A program made the position numbers and the translations under genes. This document shows positions 43,926 to 53,442 of a stretch of DNA of 64,000 nucleotides, piece by piece (positions within the stretch are counted from its first letter, which is position 1; each line of letters opens with the position of its first letter). The notes under the pieces are model-generated. The model searched no databases and was not told where the DNA came from. It saw only the letters and a list, made by a program, of their open reading frames with translations. The stretch lies in contig CAYNFP010000003.1 of assembly GCA_964396655.1 (NCBI GenBank), positions 88,355-152,354 on the forward strand, read 5' to 3'. Origin of the DNA: CAYNFP01 sp964396655 (GTDB lineage Bacteria > Bacillota_I > Bacilli_A > RF39 > UBA660).

Positions 43926-45632
43926 CTATTCAACCCTTTTAAATAATTTTTCTAATTCATATTTAGGATATTTTATAATAGTTGGTCTTCCGTGAGGACA
44001 AGTGTATGGAAATTCACACTCAAATAATCTTTTAATTAATATTTCTTCTTCTTCATAAGTTATATTTGTATTAGCTTTAACACTCATCTTGCACGCTAAA
44101 TTCATAGCTAATCTATCATTAAATTTAACAATATCAAATTTATTATTTAATTCAAATATTAAATCAAATATCATTTTAATACTTTCTTCTTCATATCCTT
44201 CTTTTAACCATATTGGATGAGATATAATTCTAAAAGTATTTATTCCAAATTCTTCATAACCTATTCCAATATCTTTTAGAATGTTTTCATATTCTTTTAT
44301 TGTTAGAAATTCATTTTTAGATAATTCTATATTTATTGGAAATAATAGATTTATAGAATCTTTTTTTTGATTTATTAGATTATTGTGATACTTTTCATAA
44401 TTTATTCTTTCATTAGCGGCATGTATGTCTATTAAATACATTATATCTTCACCCTGCGCAATTAAATAAGTTCCAAGAGCTAAACCAACTGGTTTAATTA
44501 AAGTTTTTACTTCTTCGTTATTAGTTATATATTCTTCAGTATTTTCTTTTACATCAAAATTAAAAGACATTTCTTTATATTCAGTAGCAGGAACTGTTTC
44601 TTTTAATTCTTGTTTTATTGGTTCTTCTATATATGCTTTATATGTATTATCAGTTTCATTTAATTTATTTTTAATTAAAGAAAACAACAAATCTTCTAAT
44701 GTATCCATTTTACTGAATTTTATATCTTGTTTAGTTGGATGTATATTTACATCTATTAAAGTTGGATCAGTTTCTATATTTATAATGCACACTGGATATT
44801 TATTTTCAGCTAAAAAAGTATGATATGCATCTTTAATTATTCTTATCAAATTTATATTTTGTACTACTCTACCATTTACTAAAGTAATAATATCATTTCT
44901 ATTACTTTTAAATACATTTATATTTGAAATATATCCTTTAATTTCATAATCATAATTACTTCCATTTATCTCAGTCATATTTTTACTAACATTATAACCG
45001 AATATTTCATGTATTACTTTTAATAAATCATTACTTCCTGAAGTTTTTATTATTTCTTTATCATTATTAAATAAAGAAAATGATATTTCAGGATGTGATA
45101 TACTAACTTTCTCTATTACTGAAACAATACCTGCTAATTCAGAGTTTTCACTTTTTAAGAATTTTAATCTAACTGGAGTATTATAAAATAAATTATTTAC
45201 TTCAATAATTGTCCCTTTATGTGATATTCCACTTTCTTTAGAAATTAATTTGCCACCTTCAATTACTACTCTAGTACCATTATCATTTTTACTAGTTTCT
45301 AAAATAACTTTACTAACAGATGCGATAGAGGCTAAAGCTTCACCTCTAAAACCTAAAGTATTTATAAAATATAAATCACTTTCGCTTTTAATTTTACTTG
45401 TAGCATGTCTAGAAAATGCTAAAACAGCGTCTTCTTCAATCATTCCAGAACCATCATCAGTTACTTTAATCTTTTTAATACCTGAATTTACTAGTTCAAC
45501 TTTTATATTTTTACTTCCAGCATCTATACTATTTTCTATTAATTCCTTTACTACATTTGAAACTCTTTCAACAACTTCACCAGCTGCGATTTTATTAGAA
45601 AGATTTTCACTCATTATTTTAATTATTCCCAT
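43926..45632 (-). CDS. mutL: DNA mismatch repair protein MutL (endonuclease type)
   Basis: The N-terminal GHKL ATPase has KIAAGEVVERVSNVVKELIENS, DDGSGM and GFRGEAL. The C-terminal domain has the endonuclease motif D402-x-H404-A...E408...E413 (canonical DQHA with Q replaced by Ile), ACKMSVKAN, and CPHGRPT. Bacteria without MutH use this type for strand incision. At 568 aa it is slightly short, because of a reduced linker. It follows yqeH by 8 bases. mutS is not in the window. Confidence 0.95.
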   Translation of the reverse strand: MGIIKIMSENLSNKIAAGEVVERVSNVVKELIENSIDAGSKNIKVELVNSGIKKIKVTDDGSGMIEEDAVLAFSRHATSKIKSESDLYFINTLGFRGEALASIASVSKVILETSKNDNGTRVVIEGGKLISKESGISHKGTIIEVNNLFYNTPVRLKFLKSENSELAGIVSVIEKVSISHPEISFSLFNNDKEIIKTSGSNDLLKVIHEIFGYNVSKNMTEINGSNYDYEIKGYISNINVFKSNRNDIITLVNGRVVQNINLIRIIKDAYHTFLAENKYPVCIINIETDPTLIDVNIHPTKQDIKFSKMDTLEDLLFSLIKNKLNETDNTYKAYIEEPIKQELKETVPATEYKEMSFNFDVKENTEEYITNNEEVKTLIKPVGLALGTYLIAQGEDIMYLIDIHAANERINYEKYHNNLINQKKDSINLLFPINIELSKNEFLTIKEYENILKDIGIGYEEFGINTFRIISHPIWLKEGYEEESIKMIFDLIFELNNKFDIVKFNDRLAMNLACKMSVKANTNITYEEEEILIKRLFECEFPYTCPHGRPTIIKYPKYELEKLFKRVE

Positions 45633-45640
45633 ATATACTC

Positions 45641-46636
45641 CTAAATCATTTTATTTCTAATACTTATAAGTTCTTCATCTAATGTATATACTGTAATATT
45701 AGCTGGTTTATTTATTTTAACAAATCCTAGCCCATTTATTACTACATCTTTATTACATATATCAAACGTTTTATTAGGTAAAGTTTTTAATTCATTATTA
45801 TTTTTTATCTTAGCTGTTTTATACTTTAAATTATTATTCATATAAAAATTAAAACTATTTATATTTCCATCATTGTAATCTATTCTAAGAATGTTATTAA
45901 TTATAACAGAATAACCAGGCACTATTTGAACTGTTTTAATCTTTATTTCTTTTTTAGGCATTATTTTTAATAAAGTTTCACTATTTAAGAAATTAGATAT
46001 AGAATTTATATTAAATCCCGGAGTATCAATTATCTCTAAATCATTTAATTTAATATTCAAATATGAAACTGTAGTATTGTTAATTGGACTAGTTGATACA
46101 TATGGAACCATATTATTTAAAGATAATAAAACATTTATAAAAGAACTTTTACCACTGTTAGTATTTCCAACAACATATACTTCTTTTACTTTATCTTTCT
46201 TTAACTTTTCCATAAATTTTTCTATATTATATTTATTTTTATTGCTTATACAAAACACTTCAGAGTCATTACAAAAGTTTTCTTTAAAATATTTTATTAT
46301 TTTTTTCTCTCTAACACTTTTAGGTAATAAATCATATTTTGTCAATAAAACATATTTTTTATTGTTTTTAAAATATTCTAAATATTTTATAGAATCATTA
46401 GATATACTTAAAACATCAACCATAAATACTATAGTTGAATTTTTAGAAACAATATCTTTAATAATTCTATCTGCTTCTATTGTTGAATTAGCTTCTTTAA
46501 CTTCACCATAATGGATCATTTTAAAACATTTTTCACAATAATCCGCTACTTCATATTTATCTTTTCTAACATATCCTGGTTCATTAGAGTTATCAGATTG
46601 TAAATCAATTCCACATCCTATACATTTTTTAATCAT
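45641..46636 (-). CDS. yqeH: YqeH circularly permuted ribosome-assembly GTPase
   Basis: Needed for 30S assembly in Bacillus. The N-terminal zinc finger (C5, C8, C34, C37) is followed by a permuted GTPase with G4 (TKYD, 99-102) before G1 (GNTNSGKSS, 157-165) and G3 (DTPG, 204-207). C-terminal beta-rich domain ends near 331 aa. It overlaps yqeG by 8 bases. The order yqeG-yqeH is also found in Bacillus; here mutL-miaA follow in the same unit. Confidence 0.95.
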   Translation of the reverse strand: MIKKCIGCGIDLQSDNSNEPGYVRKDKYEVADYCEKCFKMIHYGEVKEANSTIEADRIIKDIVSKNSTIVFMVDVLSISNDSIKYLEYFKNNKKYVLLTKYDLLPKSVREKKIIKYFKENFCNDSEVFCISNKNKYNIEKFMEKLKKDKVKEVYVVGNTNSGKSSFINVLLSLNNMVPYVSTSPINNTTVSYLNIKLNDLEIIDTPGFNINSISNFLNSETLLKIMPKKEIKIKTVQIVPGYSVIINNILRIDYNDGNINSFNFYMNNNLKYKTAKIKNNNELKTLPNKTFDICNKDVVINGLGFVKINKPANITVYTLDEELISIRNKMI

Positions 46637-47153
46637 AATATCTACCCTTACAAAGTAAATCTTTTTTATCTAATGAATTATAAATAATTTTTTCCATCAT
46701 TCTATTAAATATAGAAGTGAAAAAATCTTTAGCTCCCATTTGATTTACTAAAATACTTGTTAAACCCAATTTATTTGCGGCATAAACATCTGTTAACAGT
46801 TGATCTCCTATCATAGCAATTTCATTTGGAATAAATTTATAATTATCAATTATTTTTAAATATTTTCTATCTTTTGGTTTTTTAGAAGAAGCCCCGGCAT
46901 CTACTGCTAATTCATTTTTAAATGGTTCAACTCTTTTTTTACCACTATTTGATAATATAATACATTTAAAGCCCATTTGTTTTAATTTAGTAAAATGATT
47001 TTTTAATCTTAGTGTTGGTCTACTTAATGTAGTTGGAGATATTGTATTATCTAAATCAAATATAAGACATCTTATACCTGAAGTCTTTAATTTATTATAA
47101 TCTATAGTATATATACTTTTTTGATATATATCTGGAACAAATTTGTCAAACAT
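46629..47153 (-). CDS. yqeG: YqeG family HAD-IIIA phosphatase
   Basis: HAD motifs are LIFDLDNTI (I), LSNSGKKR (II), KPKDRKYL (III) and MIGDQLLTDV (IV). 174 aa, full length. The physiological substrate is not settled; some YqeG/GEP4-type enzymes are phosphatidylglycerophosphatases. RBS GTGAGGT. First gene of yqeG-yqeH-mutL-miaA. Confidence 0.93.
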   Translation of the reverse strand: MFDKFVPDIYQKSIYTIDYNKLKTSGIRCLIFDLDNTISPTTLSRPTLRLKNHFTKLKQMGFKCIILSNSGKKRVEPFKNELAVDAGASSKKPKDRKYLKIIDNYKFIPNEIAMIGDQLLTDVYAANKLGLTSILVNQMGAKDFFTSIFNRMMEKIIYNSLDKKDLLCKGRYYD

Positions 47154-47213
47154 AACTACCTCACTTAAATTCTATATTTATTATAACTATTTTTTTATTA
47201 AAAATAAAGATTT

Positions 47214-47242
47214 AAAAAAAGTTTCTAATTAAGAAACTTTTA
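47214..47242 (-). terminator. Terminator of obg
   Basis: On the minus strand AAAGTTTCT-TAATT-AGAAACTTTTTTT from the stop codon. Confidence 0.85.
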
Positions 47243-48520
47243 ATACATATGTTCTTCATATTCAAATTCGAAATCTAATATTTTTACTGTATCTCCTTCT
47301 TTAGCACCTAGATGCCTAAGTTCATCATCAACACCCATATATTTTAATTTTCTTGCAAATCTCATTGTTGATTCATCACTATTAAATTTAGTCATCTTTA
47401 ATACCTTCTCTAATTCTTTACCACTAAGTACCCAAGTATTTCCTTCTTTAGTAATTTGATAAGGTTTTGTTTTCTTAAATTCATATAATACATAATCTTC
47501 AAATTCATGTTCTTCATACATTGATGAATCTTCTATAGTTTTTAATTTTTCATTTAAAGCATACATTAATTCTTTTATGCCTTTATTAGTAACTGTACTT
47601 ATCTCATAAATATTTAAATTAGGATATGCTTTTTTAAATTTAATTAAATTTTCTTCTGAAGAAGGTAAATCCATTTTATTAGCAACCACTATTTCTTCTT
47701 TTTTATAAAGTTTTTCATTATAGTTTTTTATTTCATTTCTAATAATCTTATAGTCTTCAATTGGATCTCTTCCGTCTACTGCAGCCATATCTATTATATG
47801 ACATATTATTTTAGTACGAGATGCATGTTTTAAAAATTTATCTCCTAAACCAATTCCTTCACTAGAACCTTCTATAAGTCCAGGAAGGTCTGCGATTACA
47901 AAACTATCATTTCCTACTCTTACAACCCCAAGATTTGGTGTTAATGTTGTAAATGGATAATCTGCGATTTTAGGTTTTGAAGCACTTACTACCGAAATCA
48001 AAGAACTTTTACCAACTGATGGAAATCCTACTAGTCCAACATCTGCAAGTAACATAAGTTCACATTTAATAATTTTTTCTTCTCCACCTTCTCCATTTTC
48101 ACTAGTTAATGGAGCTTTATTTTTGTTTGTTTTAAAAGCTGCATTACCTTTACCACCTCTGCCACCTTGCGCAATTTTGCAAGTTTGGTTAGGTTTAGTT
48201 AAATCACTTAAAATTAAATTAGTTTCTGCATCTTTTATAGAAGTTCCAACTGGAACTTTAATTATTAAATCTTTTGCTGAAAATCCAGTTTTATCTTGTC
48301 CAGAACCATCTCCACCATTTTCAGCTTTTATATTTTTTTTGTATCTTAAATCTATTAAAGTTTTTAAGCCTGGTTCTGCAATAAATATTACATCAGCACC
48401 ACGACCTCCATTACCGCCATCTGGGCCTCCCATTTCAACAAACTTTTCATGCCTAAAAGAGGTACAACCATTACCTCCATTACCTGCCTTAACTTTAATT
48501 GTTACTTCATCTATAAACAT
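47240..48520 (-). CDS. obg: Obg GTPase
   Basis: Essential GTPase acting in 50S assembly and stress/sporulation entry. The Gly-rich Obg fold (GNGGNGCTSFRHEKF, GGPDGGNGGRG) is followed by a GTPase domain with GFPSVGKSS, DLPGLIEGS and NKMD. The C-terminal OCT domain lies at about 345-426. The start at 48520 (426 aa) sits 8 bases after AAAGGA; the ATG three codons earlier overlaps the RBS. Confidence 0.97.
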   Translation of the reverse strand: MFIDEVTIKVKAGNGGNGCTSFRHEKFVEMGGPDGGNGGRGADVIFIAEPGLKTLIDLRYKKNIKAENGGDGSGQDKTGFSAKDLIIKVPVGTSIKDAETNLILSDLTKPNQTCKIAQGGRGGKGNAAFKTNKNKAPLTSENGEGGEEKIIKCELMLLADVGLVGFPSVGKSSLISVVSASKPKIADYPFTTLTPNLGVVRVGNDSFVIADLPGLIEGSSEGIGLGDKFLKHASRTKIICHIIDMAAVDGRDPIEDYKIIRNEIKNYNEKLYKKEEIVVANKMDLPSSEENLIKFKKAYPNLNIYEISTVTNKGIKELMYALNEKLKTIEDSSMYEEHEFEDYVLYEFKKTKPYQITKEGNTWVLSGKELEKVLKMTKFNSDESTMRFARKLKYMGVDDELRHLGAKEGDTVKILDFEFEYEEHMY

Positions 48521-48534
48521 ATTTATCATCCTTT

Positions 48535-49389
48535 CTATTTTAAATCAATTATTGTGATTTCTGATGTATACATTATATCAAATAATTTGAATAATTTAAC
48601 TTTAGAAAATTTAGTAATTCCTCTAGATATAATAATATCCATATTTTCAACTTTATGTTTTCCTCTGCAATACTTTGGAAATGGTGTTTTAGAAGGAGAA
48701 ATTATTCCTCTTCCGTTCTTTTTAAAATCTAAAAATTCTAAAAAATCAGGTAAAACCCCATTATGCATATGACCACTTAATATTAAATTTATATTATTTG
48801 TAATCTCTGGTAATTTTTCATAATTATATTTTCTAGTTATTGATACCGGTGAATGAGATATCAATATTTTATAATTATTATTCTCATTAATTACTATTGG
48901 ATATCTTCTAAATTCATAATGGAATGCATCTTTTTTTCTATTTCTAAACCATGCACTTGTTGGAGTATAATGAATTATTTCTAAATTATCAAAAATTATT
49001 TTATCATTAAATATATAATAAACATTTTTAAATTTATTTAATGTATCAAACCATTTTAAATGATCTTGTCTAGTCTCTTTTCTTTTATAATTATATTGTA
49101 AATCATGGTTACCTACAGTAACAATTGTTTTAGCTATTTTTCCTAGTTCTTTTATAAAATATTCAAGAATCTTTTTAGAATTATCACTCTCTAATACTTT
49201 ACCATAATCAATTACATCACCTGCAATTATTATAATGTCCGGTTTAGTAAGTTTAATTTTATTTAATAATAAATCATAAAATTTAATTCTACTTTTTGAA
49301 TCATGATGTATATCACTTATCAAACATATTCTTTTATTAATATTTTTATTTGTATCAATATTATATTTTTCTATTCTAAATTTTTCCAT
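48535..49389 (-). CDS. Calcineurin-like metallophosphoesterase (YkuE-like)
   Basis: All five phosphoesterase blocks are present in order: SDIHHD, AGDVID, VGNHD, ISHSP and GHMHNG. 284 aa, with no membrane helix or twin-arginine signal, so it is cytoplasmic. The substrate is unknown. Its start codon lies eight bases after TGT-TATAAT with no RBS, so the mRNA is probably leaderless. It ends 14 bases before obg, and the two are likely cotranscribed. Confidence 0.85.
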   Translation of the reverse strand: MEKFRIEKYNIDTNKNINKRICLISDIHHDSKSRIKFYDLLLNKIKLTKPDIIIIAGDVIDYGKVLESDNSKKILEYFIKELGKIAKTIVTVGNHDLQYNYKRKETRQDHLKWFDTLNKFKNVYYIFNDKIIFDNLEIIHYTPTSAWFRNRKKDAFHYEFRRYPIVINENNNYKILISHSPVSITRKYNYEKLPEITNNINLILSGHMHNGVLPDFLEFLDFKKNGRGIISPSKTPFPKYCRGKHKVENMDIIISRGITKFSKVKLFKLFDIMYTSEITIIDLK

Positions 49390-49397
49390 ACAATGTA

Positions 49398-49406
49398 ATT
49401 ATAACA
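49398..49406 (-). promoter_or_regulatory. Extended -10 promoter directly before the phosphoesterase gene
   Basis: TGT-TATAAT on the minus strand, eight bases before the ATG; no Shine-Dalgarno follows. Confidence 0.5.
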
Positions 49407-49413
49407 TTTTTAA

Positions 49414-49446
49414 CAAAAAACAGATATAAAAGTTATATCTGTTTAA
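49414..49446 (-). terminator. Terminator of the giant phosphoesterase gene
   Basis: On the minus strand AAACAGATATAA-CTT-TTATATCTGTTTTTT. Confidence 0.85.
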
Positions 49447-49457
49447 ATATTGCATTA

Positions 49458-52400
49458 TTATCTTTTGATTGATGGTCCTAATATTTTGGTTAACGCTGCA
49501 GCTCCTATAGTTCTTTGTGATGGAACATGTATTTGTTCTGGCATTTCATCACTAATTACAATTGCTTCTTGATTTAAACATATTTTTATGTGACTTTCAA
49601 GTCCAATTCTTTTTATTTCTGGATTTTGAATTTCCCAACTATCTAAAAATTCTGGACTTATTAAATCTATAGAAAATCTTCCGTCTTCCCAGAAGGTTTT
49701 TATCATACCTCTTGGATGACTACTATAACCTAACATTTGTTCAAATCCGCTTTGACCTGCCATACCTGGAACTACTATATATAATTTTTCATTTAAAACA
49801 GCCATTTCAAAATTATGCAAATGTCCTTGTTCAACAATATCTATACCTCTATATTCTATTCCATGAGATTCAAGCCAATTTGCCATATTCCTACAAGCTG
49901 AACCGCCACTACCTTTACCAGGGACTTTAAAACTATGAGCACCCAAAATTTTATACCCATTTATCTCATTATATGAATAAGAGCCTTCAACAATATCTCC
50001 GACACTGTTTATTATATATTCAGCATATTTTATATCAACATCTACTGCACCCGAAGATTTTTTAAGCTCACTTAATTGCATTTTTAGAATTTCTGTTGGT
50101 TTATATCCTTTATGAAGTTTATCACTATTTGCTTCATGATTACCATGAACCATTAAAAATGCACTAACATATTTTATTGTGTTTAAACGAATTTTAATAA
50201 AATTTCTATATGGTTCTAAACGTTCTGGTAATGGAATTTCTGAAATTATATTATAGTCAAAATTCCTTTTAATTGAATAAACATAGCCATTTTCTCCATT
50301 TCTTTTATCTATTAAATTCATTCCATATAAATAATCTATTATTAAATTTGATAATTCTTCATCTACAATTAGAATCTTTTCTTTTTCATCTGTTACAAAG
50401 GTTCTTGGTGGAATAGCTCCGAATGCAACAGATACATACGGTCTTTGAAGTTCGCAAAAATCAACCATCTGTTGATCAACTGACTGAGCAGATGTATGCC
50501 TAGATTCGGTTGCATATCTATCATAATTCCAGCCTTGAATAAGATCCCCATAATATTTAAAAACATCTGCATTATATCCATACATTGCCAAATCAAGATA
50601 TTTCAAAAACAATTCTAATCTTTCTGTTATTGAACCAGTTTGAATATCATTTATATGAGCTTCAACTCTTTTTATTAACGGCTGCCCTGATCTTTGTACT
50701 GCTTCTTGTATTTCTCTTGAGCTTCTCCAACATGGTGTTATTCTAAATATTTCATCTAAGCTTCCACTATAAGTAAAAGAACCGGGGAAATTAAGTCGAT
50801 TTTGAGGCTGAGTTACACGTTTGTGTACTGGGTCACTTGGTATCTGCTTTTTATTAGGCATAAAACCTTTTTTTAAATATCTTGAATCATCTGTTAATTG
50901 TGGGACATTTATAGCAATTTGTGCTTGATCTCCTCCTATTACATTTGCTGCCATATAGCCTTGTCTTGCATCAGAAATAACTTGGGGTTTACTTGTTCCT
51001 CTAGTTGCTCCAATTCTTGCATCTTTTATTCTCTTTAATATGCCGCTATCTGGATTTGCATATTGAGTATCTTTTGAAAAATTAGGATTTGCAACCATAT
51101 CAATAGATAACCTTTCAGGCTTTTTATCAAATCTTATTTCTGATTCACTAACAACTTTAAATTCATCCGTATTTCTAAAGTATCTCTCATCTATTAATTT
51201 TTCACCATTTTCATCTACTAAACCTGCTAAATTTCCTAAAGGTGCCCCGTATTTTATAGCGCTTATATAACTACAAATATCCCCTATACGAGTTTTTCTT
51301 TCACCCTTCGAAGTATAATAAGTTGTTATATCTTTCCCAGAACGTAATAAATATGGTATTAAATCATCGCTTATTATTTCTTTTGCCCAATCAAACTTTT
51401 CATCCATATCTTTTCTTGCTAAAAAATTATATTTTTGTTTTAATTCTTTATAAAAGTATGTATAGAATAATTCGTCTCTAAGATTAAAATCTTCATCTCC
51501 TAATTGATAAACAACTTTTATACCACTTGCATTTAAATCATCTACTAAAGCTTTGGCAGCTTTAAGTCTTGAACCAAGAGTTGGATATTTAGGGTCTGTT
51601 AAATTTCTCCTCTTTGTTTGATTTCTTTTATGTTCTGAATATATTAAACTTTGTATAAGTATAGTATCTACTTTATCTATTTTAGCATTAACAATAATGT
51701 TATTTAAAGCAACATAATCTGTGTATATATAACCAAAATTTATACCAGCTATTGATACCACATTTGGTAATCCTTCTAAAGCTTCAATAGGCCTTACACA
51801 ACTTAATTCTGGCTGGTTTCCCAATTCTTCTTCAATAAATTCTGCCCCTATTTTTTGGTAATCTGGAATATATAATTCTATGGTTCTACCAAATAAAACT
51901 TTGCCAGAACCATCTTCTTTTAAATGTTCTCTATTTGTTTCAACAAAATATTGTGAATTTTTCTTTAAAAATGAAAAAGCACTCTTTAATCTTCTAATAT
52001 GTGGTATTACAGCTACATCTATAGGAAATTCATTTTGTTTAATACCATCAGATATAATATTTTCTAATCTTAAAATACTTTCTAATTTTGCTAACCCTTC
52101 CTCTTTTGATATATCAATATTAGGTAAAAATTTTATAGTACCAGTACCATCTTTATTAACTAATGATTTAAATCCTTTAAATATTTCCTCATTACATAAT
52201 ATATGTGCATCTTTATTTCTTTTCATATCTTTAAAAAGATATTCTATATGTTTAGAAAAATTATCTTTTTTAGAAAAATACTCACACATATCTTTTGCAA
52301 TTTTTTCAAAAAATTCATACATTTCAGGATTAAGAGATTTTTTAGCTAATTGCAATAATTGTGATAAATGTTTTTCTTTATCATATTTTTTACCTGAAAT

Positions 52401-53003
52401 GTAAGTTTCTAATTTTGATAAAGAAAATTTTTCTTTCAATATATAATTTATATATTCTCTATCTAAATATTTATTTAATATATATTGATCAATTTCTTCT
52501 GGACTAGCAGAAACCAATTCTTTGTTTTCATTTTTAGCTTTTTCAATTAATTTTTCATAATCTTTTAAAGAAAACGCCTTTAAAATATCAATATATGATA
52601 ATTGAAATATATTAACTAAATATTCTTCTTTTGATTCACAACATTCTATTAATAAAGTATTAAAAATTGCATTAATAATATTATTTGGGTTTTTATCAAA
52701 AAATATTAATGATGGTTTTGTTTTTTGTTTGCATACATTTGCAATTGAACCAACTAGACTTGCTGTTTCAAAAAAACCACTTACTTGACCAAGTATAATT
52801 GGATATGGAACATCTCTATATTTTGATGATAAATCTTTAATAGTTGAAGAAAAATTGTCTGATGAAGTTAATTTCATCTTTTCTTCATATTCAAAGCTTA
52901 AATCCATTTCTTTACTGTGCCTTCTCATAAATTCAAGCATATTTTGATTCTTAAGTTCCTTTAATATTTGAGCTTTACTTTTTTTTCTTTCTGATTTTTC
53001 CAT
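49458..53003 (-). CDS. Giant two-part metallophosphoesterase, 1181 aa
   Basis: The C-terminal third carries calcineurin-like motifs in order: H783-I-N-D786-I-Q788 (motif I with Gln in place of the usual His), YYGDLIQG with D820 (II), HGNHE at 954-957 (III), GAHSF with H1023 (IV), and GHLHNF with H1061/H1063 (V). The first ~740 residues match no family I know. They contain a charged helical part (1-300), a mixed region with ALEGLPNVVSIAGINFGYI, and a GDED near 500 that might be a relic phosphoesterase motif. No signal or membrane helix, so cytoplasmic. Long leader with two hairpins; own terminator. The substrate cannot be inferred: nuclease, nucleotidase or phosphatase are all open. Confidence 0.7.
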   Translation of the reverse strand: MEKSERKKSKAQILKELKNQNMLEFMRRHSKEMDLSFEYEEKMKLTSSDNFSSTIKDLSSKYRDVPYPIILGQVSGFFETASLVGSIANVCKQKTKPSLIFFDKNPNNIINAIFNTLLIECCESKEEYLVNIFQLSYIDILKAFSLKDYEKLIEKAKNENKELVSASPEEIDQYILNKYLDREYINYILKEKFSLSKLETYISGKKYDKEKHLSQLLQLAKKSLNPEMYEFFEKIAKDMCEYFSKKDNFSKHIEYLFKDMKRNKDAHILCNEEIFKGFKSLVNKDGTGTIKFLPNIDISKEEGLAKLESILRLENIISDGIKQNEFPIDVAVIPHIRRLKSAFSFLKKNSQYFVETNREHLKEDGSGKVLFGRTIELYIPDYQKIGAEFIEEELGNQPELSCVRPIEALEGLPNVVSIAGINFGYIYTDYVALNNIIVNAKIDKVDTILIQSLIYSEHKRNQTKRRNLTDPKYPTLGSRLKAAKALVDDLNASGIKVVYQLGDEDFNLRDELFYTYFYKELKQKYNFLARKDMDEKFDWAKEIISDDLIPYLLRSGKDITTYYTSKGERKTRIGDICSYISAIKYGAPLGNLAGLVDENGEKLIDERYFRNTDEFKVVSESEIRFDKKPERLSIDMVANPNFSKDTQYANPDSGILKRIKDARIGATRGTSKPQVISDARQGYMAANVIGGDQAQIAINVPQLTDDSRYLKKGFMPNKKQIPSDPVHKRVTQPQNRLNFPGSFTYSGSLDEIFRITPCWRSSREIQEAVQRSGQPLIKRVEAHINDIQTGSITERLELFLKYLDLAMYGYNADVFKYYGDLIQGWNYDRYATESRHTSAQSVDQQMVDFCELQRPYVSVAFGAIPPRTFVTDEKEKILIVDEELSNLIIDYLYGMNLIDKRNGENGYVYSIKRNFDYNIISEIPLPERLEPYRNFIKIRLNTIKYVSAFLMVHGNHEANSDKLHKGYKPTEILKMQLSELKKSSGAVDVDIKYAEYIINSVGDIVEGSYSYNEINGYKILGAHSFKVPGKGSGGSACRNMANWLESHGIEYRGIDIVEQGHLHNFEMAVLNEKLYIVVPGMAGQSGFEQMLGYSSHPRGMIKTFWEDGRFSIDLISPEFLDSWEIQNPEIKRIGLESHIKICLNQEAIVISDEMPEQIHVPSQRTIGAAALTKILGPSIKR

Positions 53004-53037
53004 TTTACTACCTCCTAAAAAACCAATATTTTATATT

Positions 53038-53114
53038 AACTTTGAAAAATTCAAAGTTATTTTTTCAAAAGAAAAGAACAACTTTTTAGCATCTATTTGC
53101 TAAAATTTGTTCTT
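53038..53114 (-). promoter_or_regulatory. Two-hairpin leader of the giant phosphoesterase gene
   Basis: Transcribed first: AAGAACAA.TTTTAGCA paired with TGCTAAAA.TTGTTCTT (53074-53114), followed by TTTTCTTTT. Then AACTTTGAA/TTCAAAGTT (53038-53058). A TATAAT at 53118-53123 lies just upstream. The arrangement looks like an attenuator; the hairpins also mark a boundary on the other strand. Confidence 0.5.
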
Positions 53115-53254
53115 AATATTATAATAAATTTTCAAATTAAAATTTTTCATAATCTATTATCCCCCAACATATTTTGTTTTACATTTTAATTTTAGCATAT
53201 ATTTTTTTTTAATACTACACAAAATATAAAAAATAATTTTTTTTTAAAAAATCA

Positions 53255-53283
53255 TTGATATTTCTTTATTTTTTGTATATAAT
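53255..53283 (+). promoter_or_regulatory. Promoter of rpsD
   Basis: TTGATA, 17 bases, TATAAT on the plus strand, 160 bases before the rpsD start codon. The rest of the 439-base gap from 53004 to 53442 holds the hairpins at 53038-53114, AT-rich sequence with nothing recognisable, and the rpsD leader. Confidence 0.8.
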
Positions 53284-53289
53284 GTATGG

Positions 53290-53405
53290 GTATTCATTTG
53301 GCAGCATTATTAATTTTATAACGTGTTTATTACTAAGAGTATATAAGTAACCATTGCCATGGCGAAAGTAATAAAATAAACACCCTATAAATGAGAATAA
53401 TTTAT
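53290..53405 (+). promoter_or_regulatory. Structured leader of rpsD (likely S4 autoregulation)
   Basis: The outer stem pairs ATTCATTT (53292-53299) with AAATGAGAAT (53389-53398). The inner stem pairs GTGTTTATT (53323-53331) with AATAAACAC (53375-53383), with further small hairpins (TTACT/AGTAA, GCCATGGC) inside. In Bacillus, S4 represses its own mRNA through a leader; position and complexity fit that role. It does not contain T-box motifs. Confidence 0.65.
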
Positions 53406-53442
53406 TGCCTTAGTTTACAATTTTGTAAAGGAGGTATTTTTT

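Noticed and set aside
50393..50596. Second frame within the giant phosphoesterase gene
   Set aside because: Lies entirely inside a well-supported gene, with no start signal and low complexity.
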